Assembly: GCF_000786695.1 (NCBI RefSeq)
Contig: NZ_CP009962.1
Span: 4,898,001 to 4,962,000, forward strand
Direction of reading: 5' to 3'
DNA: 64,000 nucleotides
Source of the DNA: Collimonas arenae
GTDB lineage: Bacteria > Pseudomonadota > Gammaproteobacteria > Burkholderiales > Burkholderiaceae_D
This document shows positions 8,983 to 16,927 of this stretch, piece by piece. Numbering within the stretch: position 1 is the first letter of the stretch; each line of letters starts with the position of its first letter. Both the position numbers and the translations under genes were made by a program. The notes under the pieces are model-generated. The model saw only the letters and a program-made list of their open reading frames with translations, was not told the origin of the DNA and ran no database searches.

Positions 8983-10536
8983 ATGCCCGACGCCCGCTCG
9001 CCGGATACACTGCAGCCCGTGCATCCTGTCACTACGTCGGCGACGCACGCCGAAGAACGCGTGCAGCGTTCGCTGTTCGGTGAAATCCTCGACTGGATGC
9101 TGGTGCCGCTACTGCTGCTGTGGCCGATCAGTATCGCAATTACCTATGTGGTGGCAAAAATGATCGCCAACCAGCCTTTCGACCAGGCTCTGGACGACAG
9201 CGTCATGGTGCTGTCGCAGCAGGTCATCGAAACCAATGGCAAGGTCGCCACGCGCCTGAACGGCCCGGCCCGCGATTTCCTGCGCGCCGACGATGTCGAT
9301 AACGTTTACTACCTGATCACCGATACACGAGGCCAGATCATCGAGGGCGACCGCGACCTGGTCATTCCGCCCGAAAATGCGCAGGATGATTCCACCCATC
9401 CGGGTACGATCCAGCATCGCGACGCTATCTTGCATGGCACCGACGTCCGCGTTGCCTACGTCTATGTCGATTTGCGCAGCGTGGCCGAGGTCAACGCCAC
9501 GGGCGTCGAAAAAATAGCACCGCGCACGGCGCTGGTGCAAGTCGCCGAAACCCTGGAAAAACGGGCCCGGCTGGCGAATGCCATCATCAAGGGCGTGATC
9601 CTGCCACAGTTCCTGATCTTGCCGATCGTGCTGGCGCTGATCTGGTTTGCGCTGTCGCGCGGGCTGTCGCCACTATCTGAATTGCAACAAAGGATCCGCG
9701 CCCGCCGGCCAGACGACTTGAGCCCTATCGAAGCCGGCCAGGTACCGGAAGAAATTTCACCGCTGGTGCGTTCGCTTAACGACATGCTGGAGCGGCTCTC
9801 GCTGTCGATGCAAACCCAGAAGCGCTTCATCGCCGACGCCGCCCACCAGATGAAAACCCCGCTGGCCGGGATGCGCATGCAATCCGAACTGGCGCTACGC
9901 CAGACCCGCCAGGAAGATATCCATCGCTCGCTCGAGCAACTGGCGAAGAGTTCGGAGTCCGCCACCCGGCTGGTGAATCAGTTGCTATCGCTGGCCAGGG
10001 CGGAAAACCAGTCGCAGGAAAATACCCCCTTCGTACAGCGCGACCTGTCCGAATTTGCACGTAGCGTGGTGCAGGATTGGGTCGAGGCTTCTTTCTCGCA
10101 ACGCATCGACCTCGGCTTCGAACAGGCTGACCAGCGGCTGCCTGTGCTGTGCAATCCGCTCATGCTGCGCGAGCTGCTGGGCAACCTGATCGACAATGCA
10201 CTGCACTACACTCCCGTCGAAGGCAGCGTCACCGTGCGGGTACGCGCGGAACCGCAAACCGGCGCCGCCGAATTCGCGGTCCTCGAAGTCGAAGATAACG
10301 GACCTGGCATACCGCCAGCCGAGCGCGACCATATATTCCACCGTTTTTACCGCATCCTCGACAATCGCAGCACCGGCAGCGGACTGGGGTTGGCGATCGT
10401 ACGCGAAATAGCCCAGCAACATGGGGCCGAAGTGACGATTTCCTATAACCCGCGCAGCAGCGATCCAGAAATGCCGGGCAGTCTGTTCCGCGTCAGCCTG
10501 CACTTGCTGAAGACCGTCGAAGCAGATTTCCGCTGA
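8983..10536 (+). CDS. Sensor histidine kinase (TctE-like)
   Basis: A 517-residue membrane sensor kinase. Order of parts: cytoplasmic N-terminus; first membrane segment around residues 34-60 (WMLVPLLLLWPISIAI); a periplasmic sensor of about 140 residues; second membrane segment near 205-225 (ILPQFLILPIVLALIW); a short linker; HisKA with phospho-acceptor His288 (FIADAAHQMKTPL); and an ATPase domain with the N box NLIDNALHYTP, G1 DNGPGIP and G2 GSGLGLAI. The paired regulator lies directly upstream. The periplasmic part resembles tricarboxylate-type TctE sensors, so an organic acid signal is plausible. Confidence 0.92.
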   Translation: MPDARSPDTLQPVHPVTTSATHAEERVQRSLFGEILDWMLVPLLLLWPISIAITYVVAKMIANQPFDQALDDSVMVLSQQVIETNGKVATRLNGPARDFLRADDVDNVYYLITDTRGQIIEGDRDLVIPPENAQDDSTHPGTIQHRDAILHGTDVRVAYVYVDLRSVAEVNATGVEKIAPRTALVQVAETLEKRARLANAIIKGVILPQFLILPIVLALIWFALSRGLSPLSELQQRIRARRPDDLSPIEAGQVPEEISPLVRSLNDMLERLSLSMQTQKRFIADAAHQMKTPLAGMRMQSELALRQTRQEDIHRSLEQLAKSSESATRLVNQLLSLARAENQSQENTPFVQRDLSEFARSVVQDWVEASFSQRIDLGFEQADQRLPVLCNPLMLRELLGNLIDNALHYTPVEGSVTVRVRAEPQTGAAEFAVLEVEDNGPGIPPAERDHIFHRFYRILDNRSTGSGLGLAIVREIAQQHGAEVTISYNPRSSDPEMPGSLFRVSLHLLKTVEADFR

Positions 10537-10569
10537 TTTTCCTATCCTGATCCTGGACCAGCCAACCTC

Positions 10570-10836
10570 ATGTTCACACCCCACCCTCCCTCCCATTGGC
10601 GTAGCACCAGACGACTGACCCTGGTTTTATTGCTGGCCTGGTTCGGCCTGACCTTCGGCGTCATCTTCTTTGCTCGTGAAATGGCAAACATGACCTTTTT
10701 CGGCTGGCCGCTATCTTTTTACATGGCCGCACAGGGACTGGCGCTGGCTTATCTTCTGATCGTCGCGGTGTACACCTGGCAAATGCGGAAAATCGACCGT
10801 CGCCATCAAGACGATGTGCAAAGCGACAATCGATGA
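10570..10836 (+). CDS. DUF4212 small subunit of a sodium:solute symporter
   Basis: An 88-residue membrane protein with two transmembrane helices (LVLLLAWFGLTFGVIFFA and FYMAAQGLALAYLLIVAVY). Proteins of the DUF4212 family are found immediately before sodium:solute symporters of the VC_2705 type and are thought to be their small subunit. Here its stop overlaps the start of the symporter by 4 bases (ATGA), so the two are translationally coupled, which supports joint function in the inner membrane. Confidence 0.88.
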   Translation: MFTPHPPSHWRSTRRLTLVLLLAWFGLTFGVIFFAREMANMTFFGWPLSFYMAAQGLALAYLLIVAVYTWQMRKIDRRHQDDVQSDNR

Positions 10837-12869
10837 ACGATAAATCTTTCTTCTGGCGACTGGTGCGCTACTACAGCTGGTATACCGGAGGCTTCGTCGC
10901 CTTGTTGCTGGTGCTGGCGATCCTGGAGCAGGAAGGTTTGCCGCGCACCTGGATCGGCTATTTATTCATGTTCGCCACCGTGGTGCTGTACGCAGGCATC
11001 GGCATCATGAGCCGCACTTCCGAAGTATCCGAATACTATGTCGCCGGACGCCGCGTGCCGGGACTGTTCAACGGCATGGCAACGGCCGCCGACTGGATTT
11101 CCGCAGCCACCTTCATCAGCCTCGCCGGCGGCCTGTATCTGCAGGGTTTTGACGGCCTCGCCTACATCATCGGCTGGACTGGCGGCTACTGCCTGGTAGC
11201 CTTGCTGATCGCACCGTATCTGCGCAAATTCGGCCAGTACACCATTCCGGATTTCCTGGCGGCCCGCTACCGCGGCCGCACCAGCAGCAATCCGGTGCGG
11301 ATTCTCGCCGTGATCGCCACCATACTGATTTCCTTCATTTACGTGGTGGCGCAAATCTATGGCGTCGGCCTGATCGCTTCGCGTTTTACCGGCGTCGATT
11401 TTTCAGTCGGCATTTTTCTCGGCCTGGCCAGTATCCTGGTGTGTTCTTTCCTGGGCGGCATGCGCGCCATTACCTGGACCCAGGTGGCGCAATACATCAT
11501 CATCCTGTTCGCCTACCTGATTCCGGTTATCTGGCTATCGGCCCAGCATACACACAACCCGGTGGCGCAAATTTCCTACGGTTCCGTGCTGACGCAGATT
11601 GCCGATATCGAAAAAAATTTCGATGTCGATCCGAAAGAAATGCAGGTGCGGACCATCTTCAAAGCCAGAGCTGAGGCCTATGATGTCCGTCTGCACAATC
11701 TGCCGACCTCTTGGGAACAGGGCCGCATAGAAGCGCAGCAATACCTGGAAAAACTCAAACGCAACAACGGCTCGCTGATCGACATCCGCGCCGCCAGCCG
11801 TGCTCTCAACAACTATCCTAAAACTCCCGAGGAGGCCGAGCGTATCTGGCAGCAAGAGAAGGAAAATTATCTGGCCCGCGCCGAGCCGCCGATTCCACAG
11901 GCCACGCCGTTTGCCGCCAGCAGCCCGGAAGCCTCCGACATCAAACGCAACAATTTCCTGGCCCTGGTGTTTTGCCTGATGCTTGGTACGGCCGCCCTGC
12001 CGCATATCCTGATGCGCTACTACACCACGCCATCGGTGCAGGAAACCCGCAAATCGATATTCTGGACCTTGTTTTTTATCCTGCTGATTTACCTGACGGT
12101 ACCGGCGCTGGCGGTGCTGGTGAAATACTATATCTACACCTCGCTGGTCGGCTCCGACTACTCGCACCTGCCGGAATGGGTCTCGTACTGGGCCAATATC
12201 GACAAGGCCCATCCGCTGGTCAGCATTACTGACATCAACCACGACGGCATCGTGCAACTCTCGGAAATCGTGCTGGACGGCGACATCATCGTCCTGGCGA
12301 CGCCAGAGATCGCCAAATTGCCGTACTACATCTCCGGCCTGGTCGCCGCCGGCGGCCTGGCGGCAGCACTCTCTACCGCAGACGGTTTGCTGCTGACGAT
12401 TTCCAACGCCCTGTCGCACGATGTTTATTACAAAATGATCGACCCGCAAGCATCGACCGCCAAACGGGTAACCGTATCCAAGTTGCTACTGCTGGTCGTA
12501 GCGCTGCTGGCGGCCTACACCGCATCGTTGAAACCCGGCGATATCCTGTCGATGGTAGGCGCCGCCTTTTCGCTAGCCGCATCCGCGCTGTTTCCCGTGC
12601 TGGCACTAGGCGTATTCTGGAAGCGCGGCAACCAGGAAGGCGCGATGGCCGCCATCGTGGTCGGCTTCGCCACCTGCGTGTACTACATGCTGCATACCTA
12701 TCCGGCGCTGGGTGGATCAGCCAGCGGCCAATGGTTCCACATCGCCCCCATGGCAGCCGGCGTGTTCGGCGTACCCGCCGGCTTACTAGCCTTGATTGTA
12801 GTCAGCCTGTTGACGCCCCCACCCGACCCGCGCGCACTAACCCTAGTAAACCAAATCCGCGCACCGTAG
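10833..12869 (+). CDS. Sodium:solute symporter, VC_2705 subfamily
   Basis: A 678-residue SSS-family transporter with about 13-14 predicted membrane helices, related to the acetate permease ActP. Core segments: GRRVPGLFNGMATAADWISA with the sodium-site region, and GTAALPHILMRYYTTPS. It differs from ActP by a large hydrophilic insert (about residues 250-370) rich in charged residues between membrane segments, a feature I associate with the VC_2705 group. Substrate is probably a short carboxylate but is not shown. It closes the response regulator-kinase-DUF4212-symporter cluster and ends 4 bases before a tandem repeat. Confidence 0.88.
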   Translation: MNDKSFFWRLVRYYSWYTGGFVALLLVLAILEQEGLPRTWIGYLFMFATVVLYAGIGIMSRTSEVSEYYVAGRRVPGLFNGMATAADWISAATFISLAGGLYLQGFDGLAYIIGWTGGYCLVALLIAPYLRKFGQYTIPDFLAARYRGRTSSNPVRILAVIATILISFIYVVAQIYGVGLIASRFTGVDFSVGIFLGLASILVCSFLGGMRAITWTQVAQYIIILFAYLIPVIWLSAQHTHNPVAQISYGSVLTQIADIEKNFDVDPKEMQVRTIFKARAEAYDVRLHNLPTSWEQGRIEAQQYLEKLKRNNGSLIDIRAASRALNNYPKTPEEAERIWQQEKENYLARAEPPIPQATPFAASSPEASDIKRNNFLALVFCLMLGTAALPHILMRYYTTPSVQETRKSIFWTLFFILLIYLTVPALAVLVKYYIYTSLVGSDYSHLPEWVSYWANIDKAHPLVSITDINHDGIVQLSEIVLDGDIIVLATPEIAKLPYYISGLVAAGGLAAALSTADGLLLTISNALSHDVYYKMIDPQASTAKRVTVSKLLLLVVALLAAYTASLKPGDILSMVGAAFSLAASALFPVLALGVFWKRGNQEGAMAAIVVGFATCVYYMLHTYPALGGSASGQWFHIAPMAAGVFGVPAGLLALIVVSLLTPPPDPRALTLVNQIRAP

Positions 12870-12872
12870 GCA

Positions 12873-12962
12873 GTTGACGTTGTTTTTGAAGTTGGGGTTG
12901 CTTTTGAAGTTGCGGTTGCTTTTGAAGTTGCGGTTGCTTTTGAAGTTGCGGTTGTTTTTGAA
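12873..12962. repeat. 18-bp tandem repeat, five copies
   Basis: The unit GTTGCGGTTGCTTTTGAA recurs five times head to tail; the three inner copies are nearly identical and the outer ones carry a few substitutions. It begins 4 bases after the symporter stop codon. On the minus strand the unit can be read as FKSNRN repeats, but there is no credible start or context for a gene there. Confidence 0.9.
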
Positions 12963-12983
12963 GTACCCCGCATTGAGAACTTG

Positions 12984-13075
12984 CCAAAAGAGGTGCGTGC
13001 CAGTCGGGAATTGTGGGGCACATGTCTGAGCGAAGCGAGTTTGTGCCTCACCCGACTGCCACACACCTCTTTTGG
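12984..13075. repeat. 92-bp long inverted repeat
   Basis: Arms of 25 bases (CCAAAAGAGGTG..CAGTCGGG against its complement) match except at two positions, and a second nested pair TGGGGCACA / TGTGCCTCA sits inside, with a GAGCGAAGCGAG loop. Downstream (13091-13124) GAAGGC..GCCTTC followed by TTTTT could terminate symporter transcription. Sequences of this look recur between genes in many Burkholderiales. Confidence 0.75.
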
Positions 13076-13126
13076 GGACCTGACCGAAGGGAAGGCAAGG
13101 GCTTTGCGGTCGCCTTCTTTTTGGTT

Positions 13127-13154
13127 ACTTTTTCTTGGCGAAGCAAGAAAAAGT
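13127..13154. repeat. Inverted repeat ACTTTTTCTTG / CAAGAAAAAGT
   Basis: Perfect 11-bp arms around GCGAAG. Part of the composite non-coding repeat block between the symporter and the transglutaminase gene; a similar sequence followed by a CTGCCGGGCTACCCCCGGC-type stretch is, from memory, common in Burkholderiales intergenic DNA. Confidence 0.65.
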
Positions 13155-13185
13155 GACTAGCTGCCGGGCTACCCCCGGCTTGCAT

Positions 13186-13253
13186 CCACGGAGTAGCAAA
13201 CGTTTTAAGCAAGGAGAGGCGTCTAGTCGGATGCCCCTGCACGTACTCCGTGG
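13186..13253. repeat. Inverted repeat CCACGGAGTA / TACTCCGTGG
   Basis: Perfect 10-bp arms enclosing 48 bases of unrelated sequence in the same repeat block. No gene content seen. Confidence 0.6.
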
Positions 13254-13263
13254 CCCGTTAAAA

Positions 13264-13311
13264 GGGGTCAGAGTAATTTTCGCAAAGAACGCGAAAAAAA
13301 ACTCTGACCCC
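13264..13311. repeat. REP-like palindrome GGGGTCAGAGT / ACTCTGACCCC
   Basis: Perfect 11-bp outer arms plus an inner TTTTCGC / GCGAAAA pair separated by a few bases. The GGGGTCAGAGT..ACTCTGACCCC signature is widespread in proteobacterial intergenic regions and is often linked to REP-associated transposases; none is encoded here. It lies 13 bases beyond the end of the convergent transglutaminase gene. Confidence 0.75.
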
Positions 13312-13324
13312 ATTTAACTACTGC

Positions 13325-14257
13325 TCAAACTGCGAATCCGAAACCTGGCGCTTCATGCGCCGGCATGACCGTAACAGCAACATCCATGGTCTGCTGCCCC
13401 CCACCAATCAAGACCCCCCGCAACGGCGACACATCAAGAAAATCACGCCCCCACCCCAACGTGATATGACTGGTATCCGGAAAAATCCCATTAGTCGGAT
13501 CCGCATCAATCCAGCAACTAGCCTGACCATCAAACCCCGGACAATACACCGACACCCAAGCATGCGACGCATCCGCCCCGATCAGCCGAGGCTGTCCCGG
13601 CGGCGGCTCAGTCAGCAAATAACCACTGACATACCGCGCCGCCAACCCCAAAGACCGCAAACAAGACAACATGAAGTGCGCAAAATCCTGACAAACCCCA
13701 CGTTGAGTAGCGAACACTTCCGTCACCGGCGTCGATACCGTAGTAGCCAATGGATCAAAAGTAAATTCGCAGAAAATACGCGCCATCAACCTCTGGATAC
13801 CGTCCAGCAAAGACAAGCCCGGCGTAAACGACTCCATGGCATACGCCAGAAATTCACGTTTGATGCGCACATGCGCCGACTCAAACAAATAACGCGTAGC
13901 TTCCAGATCATCCGGCAACAAGTACTGCCCAGCCTGATATGACAGCTTGGCGCGCGCCAGCTCCCAAGGCGGCGTCATTGGCGACAACAGCCGCTGCGTC
14001 AAAGTCACCCAGGACTCGGCAACAGCGCGCAAATCGACATGGTCGCTCTCCAAGGAAAACGACTGCATGGGATTACCGAAACTATCCAGCAGCAAGCGCA
14101 AATTCTGCGGCTCCGGCGTGATGCCGATACCGTGCGAAGTACAGATTTGCCAAGGCAGCGAACGCGGCGTCAGCCGCAGCATCTGGTGCGACAGCCGCAC
14201 AGGCAATGAGTACGCATAATGCGTATCGTGACGGATGTGATAAACGTAGTCGCTCAT
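13325..14257 (-). CDS. Transglutaminase-like cysteine protease-fold protein (set A)
   Basis: A 310-residue bacterial transglutaminase-like protein with the N-terminal beta-rich domain typical of this family (MSDYVYHIRHDTHYAYS) followed by the papain-like core. The catalytic triad is complete: Cys189 (RGVCQDFAH), His232 (ASHAWVSVY) and Asp253 (DADPTNG). Family members are thought to act as proteases, amidases or isopeptide-forming enzymes. It starts at the A of TAATG shared with the stop of the ATP-grasp/alpha-E gene, so the two are coupled. Last gene of a three-gene minus-strand cluster. Substrate unknown; no signal peptide, so probably cytoplasmic. Confidence 0.9.
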   Translation of the reverse strand: MSDYVYHIRHDTHYAYSLPVRLSHQMLRLTPRSLPWQICTSHGIGITPEPQNLRLLLDSFGNPMQSFSLESDHVDLRAVAESWVTLTQRLLSPMTPPWELARAKLSYQAGQYLLPDDLEATRYLFESAHVRIKREFLAYAMESFTPGLSLLDGIQRLMARIFCEFTFDPLATTVSTPVTEVFATQRGVCQDFAHFMLSCLRSLGLAARYVSGYLLTEPPPGQPRLIGADASHAWVSVYCPGFDGQASCWIDADPTNGIFPDTSHITLGWGRDFLDVSPLRGVLIGGGQQTMDVAVTVMPAHEAPGFGFAV

Positions 14258-16809
14258 TACGACACCCCCTGGCTGACCGGTGCGTTCAAAGGCGTGAAGA
14301 AATGCCGCGCCAGTTCATCCGATAAGGCGAACGCTCCTGTGATCGCGTCGCGCATCAATTGCACCAGGCGCGCATGGGCATCCGCCACAAACAAGGAGTC
14401 ATGACTGAGGTCCTGCAATTCGAATTCGCGCAGCAATGCAGACAGATGTGCGGGCGTATTCATGCTGAGCGTCCCCAACTGTTCGCCTATATCGCTCAGA
14501 TAGCGCTCCAGCATCTGGAACTGGAATGCTATCCCGTGCGGGTTGCTGACGTCGAACACCAACAGATGCAGTACCTGCAACCACTCAGGCGTACGCCGGT
14601 AGCGCACCCGGTAAGTCACCACGCTATTGGCCGACTCCAGCAGCCACGGCAAGATCTTGTTTTGCGATTCCGCCGGCAGCCGCAAGAATTGCCCAAACAA
14701 TGTCGCCAGATGCGTCATGCGTTCAATATGCCGTCCCAGCATCAGGAAATGCCAGCCTTCATCGCGGGTAGTGTCGTCCAGTGCATGGCCAGCCAGGCCG
14801 ACACAGGCTTGGATCACATTATTGAGCATGTTCTGCGCCTGCGCCATGCCGCCCACGCCACCGCTGTCCGTCACCAGGCCCGGCATGCGATTGATCGCAT
14901 GCCAGTTATCGAGCGAAAGATGTTCGCGTACCTGGTAACCGCAATGATGCAAATGGCGCAGATTGCCGGCAATACTCGTGGCCGCCGTCGGATCGGTAAT
15001 CGCCGCCATCAAGGCCTGCTGCAGGACGCTGACGGTCGGCCGCACCGTTGCCGGCAATGCTGGCAACGCAATCCCGAGCCCGCGGCAAATCTCGCACAGC
15101 AGATAGAAATTCTCACGCGCTTCGCCCTGCACGTCGGTGCTGCGTTGCAAGGTGGCGCGCAGCAAATGCGCCAGGTTATCGCAACGCTCGGCATAGCGGC
15201 CCATCCAGAACAGGTTTTCACCAGCATGCGAAGAAATATCCACCGTGCTGCGAATCGTATCGAGTGAGGTATGCAAGATGCGTTGCCGACCATCCTGATC
15301 ATCCAGCGCACTTACTTGCACCGTATTGGCATCGGCAGTTTCCGGACGCATCTGGCCGAGTACCCAGACATCCTTGCTGGCGCCGCCCTGCTGCATCGAG
15401 ACGATATCTTTACGCTGGCGTGGCGCAACCCGCGTCAGGCCACCCGGCATCACGTGATAACTGCCATCGGCGGCGGCTACTACGAATACTCGCAAGCTGA
15501 TGGCGCGGCTCATCAAGCGATATTCGCCGCTGCGCGACAACACAGGAGCTTGCGACAAACGCACCCACTCCTGCGCCACATACGCGTGCGGCTGCGCCAG
15601 CAGGCTTTCAATCACACGCTGGCGCGATTGGGCATTCAGGCTATGGCCATAGATCGGCTGCATCCGCATGGAAGGAAAAGCAGGCATGATCACCAGCTGC
15701 TCAAGATTGGCCAAGGTGTATTCGAGCGCGGGCTTTTCGCCGCACCACCAGGAAGCCACCGCCGGCAAAGCCAGTGGCTGGCCCAGCAGACGTTCGCTGA
15801 TGGCTGGCAGGAAACCATGCAAGGCGCCGGACTCCAGCACGCCGCTGCCGAGTGAATTGGCGATCAGCACATTGCCGAGACGGGCGGCTTGCACCAGGCC
15901 GGGAATGCCGAGCGCAGAATCGGCACGCAATTCCAGCGGATCGCAATAGTCGTCATCCAGCCGCCGCAGGATCGCATGCACCCGACGCAAACCGCTCAGG
16001 GTCTTCAGGTAAACCATATCCCCGCGCACCATCAAATCCGCCCCTTCCACCAGCGGAAAACCGAGCGTATGCGCCAGGAATGCGTGTTCGGAATAGGTTT
16101 CGTTATATGGCCCTGGGGTCAGCAGCACGACCAGCGGCGGTTCGCCGTCGGTTGCCGCCAGTTCGCTCAGGCTGTTATGCAAGGTATGGAAAAATTTCAG
16201 CAGCGATTGCACATGCATGTCGCGTACCGTATCCGGCATCGCCCGCGACATGATCTGGCGGTTTTGCAAGGCATAGCCGGCGCCTGAAGGTCCCTGAGTG
16301 CGGTCCGACATGACCCACCAGTGACCATCCGGCGAACGCGCCAGATCGATCGCGTACAGGTGCAGATGAATTCCTCCCGGTGGCTCAATGCCTCGGCAAG
16401 GCCACAGATAGCCATGTTGGCCGAATACCAGGGCCGGCGGCAACAGGCCTTCCGACAGCAGGGTCTGCGGTCCGTACAGATCAGCCAGCACAGCATTGAG
16501 CAAACGTGCGCGCTGGGTGACGGCGGCTGACAGCGTTTGCCATTCTTCCGCAGAAATGATCTGCGGCAGCAAATCCAGCTCCCAAGGCCGGTTGGCGCCT
16601 TGCGGATCGGCATATACGTTGTAGGTAACGCCGTCGGCGGCGATGGCTTCGCGCACTTCGCGTGCACGACGCCGCAGGATTTCCGGCGACAGGTCTTCCA
16701 GCTGGTCGATCAAGGTCCGCCAGTGCGGCCGCAAGCGGCCGCCGGCCTCAAGCATCTCGTCGTAACGATCGGCTTCAGCAGGATAACTTTCGAGTAAACG
16801 CCGGTACAT
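14257..16809 (-). CDS. Circularly permuted ATP-grasp / alpha-E fusion protein (set A)
   Basis: An 850-residue two-domain protein. Residues 1 to about 500 match the circularly permuted ATP-grasp protein encoded at 23112 (shared LTPGPYN, EHAFLA, RRLDDDYCDPLEL, GGLTRVA blocks); residues about 525-850 match the alpha-helical alpha-E protein encoded at 24529 (shared LFWMGRYAER signature near 536). ATP-grasp enzymes form amide bonds from a carboxylate with ATP. Here the segment aligned with the Lys and Gly-rich loop of the other copy reads LVIMPAFPSMRM near residue 375, lacking both, so ATP use may be altered or lost. No clear ribosome binding site precedes the chosen start. Confidence 0.88.
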   Translation of the reverse strand: MYRRLLESYPAEADRYDEMLEAGGRLRPHWRTLIDQLEDLSPEILRRRAREVREAIAADGVTYNVYADPQGANRPWELDLLPQIISAEEWQTLSAAVTQRARLLNAVLADLYGPQTLLSEGLLPPALVFGQHGYLWPCRGIEPPGGIHLHLYAIDLARSPDGHWWVMSDRTQGPSGAGYALQNRQIMSRAMPDTVRDMHVQSLLKFFHTLHNSLSELAATDGEPPLVVLLTPGPYNETYSEHAFLAHTLGFPLVEGADLMVRGDMVYLKTLSGLRRVHAILRRLDDDYCDPLELRADSALGIPGLVQAARLGNVLIANSLGSGVLESGALHGFLPAISERLLGQPLALPAVASWWCGEKPALEYTLANLEQLVIMPAFPSMRMQPIYGHSLNAQSRQRVIESLLAQPHAYVAQEWVRLSQAPVLSRSGEYRLMSRAISLRVFVVAAADGSYHVMPGGLTRVAPRQRKDIVSMQQGGASKDVWVLGQMRPETADANTVQVSALDDQDGRQRILHTSLDTIRSTVDISSHAGENLFWMGRYAERCDNLAHLLRATLQRSTDVQGEARENFYLLCEICRGLGIALPALPATVRPTVSVLQQALMAAITDPTAATSIAGNLRHLHHCGYQVREHLSLDNWHAINRMPGLVTDSGGVGGMAQAQNMLNNVIQACVGLAGHALDDTTRDEGWHFLMLGRHIERMTHLATLFGQFLRLPAESQNKILPWLLESANSVVTYRVRYRRTPEWLQVLHLLVFDVSNPHGIAFQFQMLERYLSDIGEQLGTLSMNTPAHLSALLREFELQDLSHDSLFVADAHARLVQLMRDAITGAFALSDELARHFFTPLNAPVSQGVS

Positions 16810-16927
16810 GATTGATCGCTTGCGTCACTTTTATTGGTTGTAGACAACCTGCTGCGGGTAATAAAGGGCAGAGCAACCGAAAACAAGTTGCCCTGCAGTT
16901 TTTAAAACCACCAATCAGCGAGGTTGG

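Noticed and set aside
12843..13064. Minus-strand frame of about 73 residues with FKSNRN repeats
   Set aside because: It is the translation of the 18-bp tandem array plus inverted-repeat DNA; no ribosome site, no family, and it overlaps the symporter end.
12870..13324. CRISPR array in the repeat block after the symporter
   Set aside because: The 18-bp units are contiguous without spacers, and the other repeats are unrelated inverted pairs; no cas genes are near.
16860..16910. Terminator between the DUF2126 and fusion genes (CAGGGCAAC..GTTGCTCTG)
   Set aside because: Stem has a mismatch and no T run follows; too weak to list.
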